A stretch of 64,000 nt of DNA from Pseudomonas lurida (lineage in GTDB: Bacteria > Pseudomonadota > Gammaproteobacteria > Pseudomonadales > Pseudomonadaceae). This document shows positions 54,086 through 61,281 of this stretch, one piece after another (position 1 is the stretch's first letter; the number at the start of each line of letters is the position of its first letter). The translations under genes were made by a program, and so were the position numbers. Below the pieces are notes generated by a model. It was not told the DNA's origin and did no database searches. It was given only the letters and a program-made list of their open reading frames with translations. The DNA lies in assembly GCF_013522705.1 (NCBI RefSeq), contig NZ_JAAMRE010000001.1, forward strand, positions 62,001 to 126,000, read 5' to 3'.

Positions 54086-55813
54086 ATGCGGCATCTGTTT
54101 ACCTTTCTGCTGGTGTTGTTCGCCGGGTTCGCCCAGGCCGCGCCGGGCAGCCCCTTCGACACCAAACCCGAGTTCCTGCCGGTGGGCAAGGCATTCACCT
54201 TTACCTCCGAGCGGCTTGAAAGCGGTGAGACCCAGCTGTATTGGCAGATTGCCGACGGTTACTACCTGTACCAGCAACGCATGAAGTTCGACGGCCTCGC
54301 CGAAAAGCCCGCGCTGCCGCCGGGTGAAGCCCATAGCGACGAGTTCTTCGGCGAGCAGCAAGTGTATCGCCAGGGCCTGGAAGTCAAGCTGCCGGCGGGC
54401 ACCACCGGCCGGGTCAAGCTGGGCTGGCAGGGCTGCGCCGACGCGGGCCTGTGCTACCCGCCGCAATCGATCACCGTGGACCTGGGCGGCAACCCGGCCG
54501 TCGCCGCCACTGCGCAGGCGCAGGATCAAAGCCTGGCCAGCGGCCTGCAACAACGCAGCCTGGGTTGGAGCCTGCTGGTGTTCTTCGGGCTGGGCCTGCT
54601 GCTGGCGTTCGCGCCGTGCTCGTTGCCGATGCTGCCGATCCTCGCCGGCCTGGTGGTCGGCAGTGGCGCCAGCCCACGTCGCGGCCTGGCCCTGGCCGGC
54701 AGCTATGTGGTGTGCATGGCGCTGGTGTATGCAGGCCTGGGCGTGCTGGCCGCCCTGCTCGGCGCCAACCTGGCGGCGCTGCTGCAAACCCCTTGGATCC
54801 TCGGCAGCTTTGCAGCGTTGTTCGTGATCCTGGCCCTGCCGATGTTCGGGTTCTTCGAGCTGCAACTGCCGGTGGCCTTGCGCGATCGCCTGGATAACGT
54901 CAGCCGCAGCCAGCGCGGTGGCAGCCTGCTCGGCGCCGGGATGCTCGGCGCGTTATCCGGCCTGCTGGTCGGGCCGTGCATGACCGCGCCCCTGGCCGGC
55001 GCCCTGCTGTATATCGCCCAGAGCGGCAATGCACTGCACGGCGGGCTGATCCTGTTCGCCATGGGCATCGGCATCGGCATCCCGCTGTTGCTGCTGGTAA
55101 CCGTGGGCAATCGTTTCCTGCCCAAGCCGGGCACCTGGATGAACGTGCTCAAGGGCGTCTTCGGCTTCCTGTTCCTGGGCACTGCGGTGTTGATGATTCG
55201 TCCCGTGGTGGATGACAACCTGTGGCTCGGCCTGTGGGGCGCCCTGGCGATTGCCATGGCTTATTGCGGTTGGCGCCTGGCTCAGGACTTCGGGCGGGTG
55301 GCCATGCTGTTCGGCGCCGGCTCCGTGGTGCTGGGCCTATGGGGTGCGTTGATGCTGGTGGGCGCCGCCGGTGGCAGCGACGATCCGTGGCAACCGTTGA
55401 AGGTCTACAGCGGCTCGGGTATTGCCGGCGCGCCGACGGCCCACGACGCGTTCCTCACGCTCAACGACCCGGCCGCGCTGCAAACCCAACTCGACAGCGC
55501 CAAGGCCCAGGGCCAGTGGGTGCTGGTGGATTACTACGCCGACTGGTGCGTGGCCTGCAAGGTCATGGAAAAACAGGTGTTCGGCCGCCCCGAAGTCCTC
55601 GCGGCGCTTAAGGACGTACGCCTGCTGCGCCTTGACGTGACTGCCGACAACGCCGCCAGCCGCGAACTGCTGGGCCGCTATCAGGTGCCAGGGCCGCCGA
55701 GTTTTGTGTGGATCGGCCCGGACGGTCACGAGCGCCGCGCCCACCGCATTACCGGTGAGGTCGATGCCATGACCTTCCTGCAACGCTGGACCCAAGCCCG
55801 GGACGCCCTCTGA
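54086..55813 (+). CDS. dsbD: thiol:disulfide interchange protein DsbD
   Basis: The 575-residue protein has a signal peptide (MRHLFTFLLVLFAGFAQAA) and an N-terminal alpha domain with the two reactive Cys (GCADAGLCYPPQ). Eight membrane helices follow, containing LLLAFAPCSLPMLPILAG and LLVGPCMTAPLAGALLY (the two membrane Cys). The C-terminal thioredoxin domain has WCVAC (about 488-492). It passes electrons from cytoplasmic thioredoxin to periplasmic partners. The ATG at 54086 follows TAAGG. Its stop codon overlaps the next start by one base. Confidence 0.96.
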   Translation: MRHLFTFLLVLFAGFAQAAPGSPFDTKPEFLPVGKAFTFTSERLESGETQLYWQIADGYYLYQQRMKFDGLAEKPALPPGEAHSDEFFGEQQVYRQGLEVKLPAGTTGRVKLGWQGCADAGLCYPPQSITVDLGGNPAVAATAQAQDQSLASGLQQRSLGWSLLVFFGLGLLLAFAPCSLPMLPILAGLVVGSGASPRRGLALAGSYVVCMALVYAGLGVLAALLGANLAALLQTPWILGSFAALFVILALPMFGFFELQLPVALRDRLDNVSRSQRGGSLLGAGMLGALSGLLVGPCMTAPLAGALLYIAQSGNALHGGLILFAMGIGIGIPLLLLVTVGNRFLPKPGTWMNVLKGVFGFLFLGTAVLMIRPVVDDNLWLGLWGALAIAMAYCGWRLAQDFGRVAMLFGAGSVVLGLWGALMLVGAAGGSDDPWQPLKVYSGSGIAGAPTAHDAFLTLNDPAALQTQLDSAKAQGQWVLVDYYADWCVACKVMEKQVFGRPEVLAALKDVRLLRLDVTADNAASRELLGRYQVPGPPSFVWIGPDGHERRAHRITGEVDAMTFLQRWTQARDAL

Positions 55814-56664
55814 TGCTGACCCTGACCATCGGCACCTTCGCCATCGCCCTGAACCACATCCTGCTGATCGGCGCGCTGATTCTCGCCACATTGGTGGGCT
55901 GGCGCGTGGCCAAGCGTGGCGGTGAAAACCCGGAGTCGGTGCTGTTCAGCCTGTTCCTGCTGGGGATGCTGGCCGCGCGCATCAGTTTCGTGCTGGCGTA
56001 CTGGGGCTATTACCGTAACGACCCACTGCAGATGATCGATCTGCGCGACGGCGGTTTCCTGGCCTGGCCGGGCGTGATCGTGCTGATCCTAGGCGCCCTG
56101 CTCTACGGCTGGCGACGCCCGTCACTGCGCAAACCGCTGAGCGCCGGGGTTATCACCGGCCTGCTGTTCTGGGGCATGACCAGCCTGTCGTTGAACGTGT
56201 ATGAAAAAGGCACGCGGCTGCCCGACATCACCTTGCGCAATGCCAATGGCGACGTGGTGCAATTGGCCGACTATCAGGGCGGCCCGCTGGTGATCAACCT
56301 GTGGGCCACCTGGTGCCCGCCGTGCCGCCGTGAAATGCCGGTACTGGAAAGCGCCCAACGCATGCGCCCCGACGTGACCTTTCTGTTCGTCAACCAGGCC
56401 GAGAGTATGCAAAGCGTCAGTATCTTTCTCATCACCCAGGGCCTGACCCTGGACAACGTCTTGTTCGATGCCAGCGGCCGCCTGGGCCAGGCCGTGGGCT
56501 CCATGGCCCTGCCGACCACGCTGTTCTATACCGCCGACGGACGCCTGATCAACAGCCATCTGGGGGAGTTGTCCCAGGCCAGCCTGGCCCGTGCCCTGGA
56601 ACCTTTCGACACCGTCCCCGCCGCCACAAGGAAACCGACATGCCCCGCCTCCGCCACCTGCTGA
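55813..56664 (+). CDS. TlpA-like thioredoxin fused to an Lgt-like membrane domain
   Basis: The 283-residue protein has four N-terminal helices (HILLIGALILATLVGWRVA; VLFSLFLLGMLAARISFVLA; FLAWPGVIVLILGALLYGW) resembling part of the prolipoprotein diacylglyceryl transferase fold. A periplasmic thioredoxin follows with WATWCPPC (about 165-172), a cis-Pro SMALPTT and LINLWA. It probably takes electrons from DsbD (a DsbE/TlpA role) for copper or cytochrome proteins. It overlaps dsbD by one base and dsbG by 25 bases, so all three are coupled. Confidence 0.88.
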   Translation: MLTLTIGTFAIALNHILLIGALILATLVGWRVAKRGGENPESVLFSLFLLGMLAARISFVLAYWGYYRNDPLQMIDLRDGGFLAWPGVIVLILGALLYGWRRPSLRKPLSAGVITGLLFWGMTSLSLNVYEKGTRLPDITLRNANGDVVQLADYQGGPLVINLWATWCPPCRREMPVLESAQRMRPDVTFLFVNQAESMQSVSIFLITQGLTLDNVLFDASGRLGQAVGSMALPTTLFYTADGRLINSHLGELSQASLARALEPFDTVPAATRKPTCPASATC

Positions 56665-57401
56665 CCCTGCTGCCGCTGACGCTGGCGGCCACCCTGGCGC
56701 ACGCCGAAGACTGGCCCGCGCCGATCAAACAGATCGAAGCCAAAGGCGCCAAAATCATCGGCAAATTCGACGCTCCCAGCGGCCTCACCGGCTATGCCGC
56801 GCAGTACCAGAACCGCGGCATGGCGCTGTACCTGACCGCCGACGGCAAACATGTGATCGCCGGCAGCCTCTACGATGCCCAGGGCAACGACCTGAGCAAC
56901 GCGCCCCTGGAAAAACTGGTGTATGCGCCAATGGCCAAGGAAGTCTGGGCCAAGATGGAAAAAAGCAGCTGGATCCAGGATGGCGACGTTAAGGCACCGC
57001 GCATCGTCTACCTGTTCAGCGACCCCAACTGCCCTTACTGCAACATGTTCTGGGAACAGGCGCGACCTTGGGTGAAGGCCGGCAAGGTGCAACTGCGCCA
57101 CATCATGGTCGGCATCATCCGCGAAGACAGCCCCGGCAAATCCGCCGCGCTGTTTGCCGCCAAAGACCCGCAAAAAGCCCTGGAAGAACACGAAGCCGCC
57201 GGCAAAGGCAGCAAGTTGCAGGCGCTGGCCAAGATCCCGGCGGATATCGAAGCCAAGCTCGACGCCAATATGAAGTTGATGGATGAACTGGAGTTGTCGG
57301 CGACGCCGGCGATTTTCTATCTGGATGACAAGGGCGGATTGCAGCAGCAACAGGGGGCGCCTTCGGCGGAGAAGTTGGTGAAGATACTGGGGGCAAAGTA
57401 A
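56640..57401 (+). CDS. dsbG: thiol:disulfide interchange protein DsbG
   Basis: The 253-residue protein has a signal peptide (RLRHLLTLLPLTLAATLAHA), the DsbC/G dimerisation domain (20-85) and a thioredoxin domain with the SDPNCPYCNMFW active site (about 131-134) and SATPAIFY cis-Pro. It acts as a periplasmic isomerase or protects single cysteines, recycled by DsbD. It is last in the dsb operon, and a strong hairpin lies 50 bases past the stop. Confidence 0.94.
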   Translation: MPRLRHLLTLLPLTLAATLAHAEDWPAPIKQIEAKGAKIIGKFDAPSGLTGYAAQYQNRGMALYLTADGKHVIAGSLYDAQGNDLSNAPLEKLVYAPMAKEVWAKMEKSSWIQDGDVKAPRIVYLFSDPNCPYCNMFWEQARPWVKAGKVQLRHIMVGIIREDSPGKSAALFAAKDPQKALEEHEAAGKGSKLQALAKIPADIEAKLDANMKLMDELELSATPAIFYLDDKGGLQQQQGAPSAEKLVKILGAK

Positions 57402-57448
57402 CTACCCATCTTCCATTGTCAAATAGAACTGACGAAGCACTTATGAAT

Positions 57449-57490
57449 GAACAAGGTGCGCCCTCTAAAACAGGCGCACCTTGCTCGTTC
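57449..57490. terminator. hairpin between dsbG and the repeat protein
   Basis: AAGGTGCGCC (57453-57462) and GGCGCACCTT (57473-57482) form a perfect 10-bp stem with a ten-base loop, and GAAC/GTTC extends it. It lies between convergent genes. There is no long T-run, so Rho-dependent or mechanical termination is possible. Confidence 0.7.
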
Positions 57491-57533
57491 GAACATCCCA
57501 AAAATACTGGGCTGCTTTGTCAGGGTTAGAACC

Positions 57534-60500
57534 CTAACGGTAATAGACAGTTAATGAGTCTATGCAGCCATGCTCGACCGTTCGTATATCGACATAAGCG
57601 ATTCTGGAGCTACCAGGAGCCCTGAAATCTACCCACGTTCCCGAAGAAACCTCACGTCTGCCAAGCCGTTGCCCCTGCGCATCGAAGTAAGTGAATTCGG
57701 CAATACTGGTGCCGATGTTCGAATATCCAAACCGAACTCGGGACGCTTGGGTCTTCAAACGTAAACGTGCTAACTGTGGGGGAGTTCCCCCAGAGCAAAA
57801 AATCGCGTATGACCTTCCTTCTACCATCCCAGGCACCGTTTCCCCTGCGCCCCGGACAACATGAAGCCCTAGATAAGAAGCGAGCGGTGCAACCATCTCA
57901 AGCGTCGCAAGTCGAGTCGAAATTGGATTTCTCGTCCTTTCAATAAGATTGTAAGTTTCAAAATCATCGAAATCGCTCGTCTCCATACGAACTTCCAAGC
58001 GCAATAATTGAAACTCTAACGCGTCACGCTCACTGGAACTTCCGTCCGTTGTCACCTTACACGTGAAGGTCAAAGTGCTGCCTTCCTCCAACAGATTTAG
58101 CTCGCCGCGCCGCAATATATCCGCCAGCCCCGCACTTACCTCGTCAACTGCCACTGCCTTACCCAGGTAAACATTCAGGGTGTACGGGCTTCCGTCTTCA
58201 TGAGTTCCCACACCTCTGAGCCAGACTTTCTGCTCCGGCAAGATAAACCACCAAGGCTCAACAGTAATATCCGCATCCCCGCCAAAGGTCCGCAAGTCCA
58301 GAATGTTACGCGTCGCCTGCGGCACTACCGGCATAGGCAACCGCGTCGGCCTGCTGATCTTCAACTCAAAGGTTTTGGACGGTGCAAATTGACAGCGGCT
58401 GGCAACGGTGTAGTCGATAAGGACTGTTTTCCCAGCGTTATGAATCACCGCTTCACGAGGAACCGCGAACTCGACATAGCCACGATCGCTGTCTCCGCTC
58501 TTGGAGCCAAGCTGCAGGATCGTGCCGTTCGGGTTGATCCAACGCGCTGAGATCGTTTGATGGCGACTCATGCGTGCATAGGCTACTCGTACAGTCACAC
58601 CAAAGCGGCCGTTCCAAATCGTCAGGTCTGAGCCATCGGCCTCAAGCACGGTAGCTGCCTTGAGATCCAATTCTTTCTGAATGACGTGCAGTTCCAATCG
58701 CCGGAATCGCGTCGCGCTGTGCTTATCGGACCGGCCATTGAAATTCACGGCAAAATGCACCTCAAGGTCGCTGCAACCCGCCAGTTTTTCCAACTCCAGG
58801 CGCGGCAACGGCGTATCGACGCCATTGGTTAGCCACTTACTCGTCACGGGCACACCTTCCAGCACCTCAAAGCTATAGAGCGTGTCATCCTCCAGCTTCC
58901 CAGTCACCCAAAGCCAGCACGGATGACCCAACGCAATGTAGGGCCAGCGGTCCACGGTGGCGTTGGCGTCACCGGTAAAATGATTGAGATTCAGCGTACC
59001 GTTGGTGGCCTCCCTGACGACCGGATCGGGCAGGTTGCTGATACCCAGCACTTTGACTGTCCGCTGCGGTGATAACCACGCACTACCGTCGCACCGACTG
59101 ACGCGGTACGTGAGCGTAATGTCTTGCTCAAAGTTCGCGCTGATCGCCGATGGCGGTACCGTAAACACCAGGCTGCTTTCACCTTCGACCGGTTGTCGAC
59201 ACTCCAGCAACGGAGAGCCCGGCCCAGGGGTGCCGGAGAATGTCGGGCACACCGTGTCCCCGCAGCACATGCCCTCATACGTCACGACCATATGTGCTCC
59301 GTCAACCGTGTTCACCGGGTTGACGACCCAAGCCTCGCCCGTGTTTACCGCTTCGCGCAATTCAGGCGCCGACAGGGTCAGGTGAGGCTCGGTAAGCACC
59401 TTCAGTGATAGCGGAGGAAACATTCTGTAGACCGGCCGCCCCTCTTTACGGGGGCGGAACTCAACATAAAAGACCGTATACAACTCGCTGCCATGCTTGA
59501 GCTTGGCCAACTCCTCTCGTGGCAGTGCTCTGCTCCAACCCTGCTGAACATCTTCATCAGTCACTGGCGAGTCGAGAAAGAACGTCCACCTGGCATTGGA
59601 ACCATCGGCATAAGTACCAGTAACGGCTACATAGACAAGTTGCGTCGTCCCAATAAAAACCCAAGGGGCGACATAAAGATCAGGGTCTTTACAGCACAAC
59701 AGCGAAAGGTCGAGGTTATCGCCATGAGACTGGAGGAACTGAGGCCTGGGGAAATTGGTCGGGAGCTTAATTCTGACCTGACCTAGAGGTGACGTATACG
59801 GCTCGCCATCGCGGGTAACGGTGTATGAAAAAAGCGCAAAATTATCCAGGCGCATACCGACGTACAACGGCGGTATGTGGAAATCTACGCAGCCTTCTTC
59901 CACTCCGTTCTGCGGCGCAATGGGTGCCCAATCACCGTCCGTGGTCGCCCAGAACAGGGAGATACTGTCCGTCTCGCGCATATCCTCGTAACAGACACGG
60001 ACAGTGGCCCCCTCCAGCAGTTTCAGGGGGTCAATCGAACTCTGGCCCTCAGCCTCGACCAGGAAAGGCTCGGGTAAGTGCAACGCCGTATCGACCAACA
60101 AGCGCGCGGTCGTGCGCGGGTGAAATTCCAGGGCGTTTTTGGGCAACTGTGTCTCGAAGTGCGGATCAACCGGAACCGCAGGCATGGGCGCCGTGCCATC
60201 AAAGATCACTGCCGTGTGGACAGTCAGGGACGAATAGTCCTCTCGCTGCGCCATCCAAGCCCGTGAAAGCTTGAACTCGAAGACATGCCCGGCAATCGCC
60301 TCGGCCGCCGTCACTACATGGTCCCGGGCTGCCCAGGCAAATGCAAAGGGTGGAAGGTGCTGGTCACCGGCCACGTTGATAAACAACCGCTGCCCGGCCT
60401 GAATCATCGGCCACGCGTTGACCTTAATGGTCTCATCGCCGCTGAAGGTGGCCATATCCAGTACCCAGTCGTTGTGGATGTACTGCACATGGGCAAATAC

Positions 60501-60932
60501 CGGCAACGATTCGCGCAGGTCTTCTTCCCTGATCTGTTGGACTTCCAAGTCCAGCCTGAAAGATTTCTGTACTTGGCTACCCACGGTGGCTTCATACCGC
60601 ACCTGTACCGTGTGCCCAATGCAATAACTGATCGTTTGCGCCGAAATATCGACGACGTTGACACCGTCCGCTACGGCGACAGGCTCGAATACTGGCTCTG
60701 TCTGACCCATGATTTCCATGTAGAACATGACGTGGGTCGCCCCTGCTGGCAGTGCCAGCGTTGCTGTCGTGCCGGCAATTGCATCGATGGGGTACAGCAC
60801 GTTGCCGTTCGCCGCGAACTGAATAATTGGCAAAGGCAAATTTGTTGAAGCCGGCCCCGCTGATGGCGGTGTCGGTGCAACGCCAGCGGCTTGTGCGGAA
60901 GATGGACGTTTTCGAGTGGGTGGTTTAGCCAT
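57534..60932 (-). CDS. four-repeat Ig-like giant protein of unknown function, 1132 aa
   Basis: No signal peptide is present. The first 36 residues are Lys/Pro/Ala-rich (MAKPPTRKRPSSAQ). The rest is four large repeats of about 230-250 residues. Each repeat pairs an A unit (around residues 47, 300, 537 and 770; for example EGATVRVCYEDM) with a B unit (starts at 158, 407, 647 and 878; L-D/N-L-x2-F-x-G-D-A-x3-V-x2-W-P-x-I). A C-terminal domain (about 985-1132, FRAPGSSRIAYVDIRTVEHG) looks like a beta-sandwich lectin. All-beta composition suggests Ig-like folds. The start follows AAAGGAG at eight bases. It is AT-richer than its neighbours. The role is unknown; adhesin, toxin or binding scaffold are possibilities. 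Confidence 0.75.
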   Translation of the reverse strand: MAKPPTRKRPSSAQAAGVAPTPPSAGPASTNLPLPIIQFAANGNVLYPIDAIAGTTATLALPAGATHVMFYMEIMGQTEPVFEPVAVADGVNVVDISAQTISYCIGHTVQVRYEATVGSQVQKSFRLDLEVQQIREEDLRESLPVFAHVQYIHNDWVLDMATFSGDETIKVNAWPMIQAGQRLFINVAGDQHLPPFAFAWAARDHVVTAAEAIAGHVFEFKLSRAWMAQREDYSSLTVHTAVIFDGTAPMPAVPVDPHFETQLPKNALEFHPRTTARLLVDTALHLPEPFLVEAEGQSSIDPLKLLEGATVRVCYEDMRETDSISLFWATTDGDWAPIAPQNGVEEGCVDFHIPPLYVGMRLDNFALFSYTVTRDGEPYTSPLGQVRIKLPTNFPRPQFLQSHGDNLDLSLLCCKDPDLYVAPWVFIGTTQLVYVAVTGTYADGSNARWTFFLDSPVTDEDVQQGWSRALPREELAKLKHGSELYTVFYVEFRPRKEGRPVYRMFPPLSLKVLTEPHLTLSAPELREAVNTGEAWVVNPVNTVDGAHMVVTYEGMCCGDTVCPTFSGTPGPGSPLLECRQPVEGESSLVFTVPPSAISANFEQDITLTYRVSRCDGSAWLSPQRTVKVLGISNLPDPVVREATNGTLNLNHFTGDANATVDRWPYIALGHPCWLWVTGKLEDDTLYSFEVLEGVPVTSKWLTNGVDTPLPRLELEKLAGCSDLEVHFAVNFNGRSDKHSATRFRRLELHVIQKELDLKAATVLEADGSDLTIWNGRFGVTVRVAYARMSRHQTISARWINPNGTILQLGSKSGDSDRGYVEFAVPREAVIHNAGKTVLIDYTVASRCQFAPSKTFELKISRPTRLPMPVVPQATRNILDLRTFGGDADITVEPWWFILPEQKVWLRGVGTHEDGSPYTLNVYLGKAVAVDEVSAGLADILRRGELNLLEEGSTLTFTCKVTTDGSSSERDALEFQLLRLEVRMETSDFDDFETYNLIERTRNPISTRLATLEMVAPLASYLGLHVVRGAGETVPGMVEGRSYAIFCSGGTPPQLARLRLKTQASRVRFGYSNIGTSIAEFTYFDAQGQRLGRREVSSGTWVDFRAPGSSRIAYVDIRTVEHGCIDSLTVYYR

Positions 60933-61281
60933 GATAAAACTCCTTTCCTGCGTTAAATGACCAGCAAGGTTGACCTTAGGGCCAGGTACTTGAGGCATCT
61001 ATCTAACGCCTGGATCAGGAGCGCGACTACTGTCAGATTTGACAGGTATTTAGCAGAATTCCGTTTTTTCGGATGAACGGCCCCCTCAAAATGACTGAAG
61101 AAACTCGGGCCAAGATAGGCGCCATCGGGGCATCGGTATCTACACATCCTCGATAAAAACACAGCCTGAAAACGTGAGCTTTTATGGTGAATGGGGCTGC
61201 TTCGCAGCCCGGCGCGGGGCAAGCCCGCTCACCACATGTGTCAGTCTTCAGGACTTGAGTAGATGCAACGAGCATCGCAGA
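60933..61281. other. intergenic region, no gene seen
   Basis: About 350 bases separate the repeat protein gene from the end of the NRPS gene upstream of it on the same strand. It must hold the promoter of the repeat-protein gene; I could not identify an iron-starvation box in it. The right part carries the repeat and REP elements listed separately. Confidence 0.5.
61138..61234. repeat. 45-base intergenic repeat plus REPIN (copy B)
   Basis: 61138-61184 is the second copy of the repeat seen at 50942. It is followed at 61185-61234 by two inverted REP arms, the right one being GGGGCAAGCCCGCTCACCA, whose complement contains GTGAGCGGGCTTGCCC, which I recall as the GII 16-mer. The left arm is TGGTGAATGGGGCTGC. 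Confidence 0.7.
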
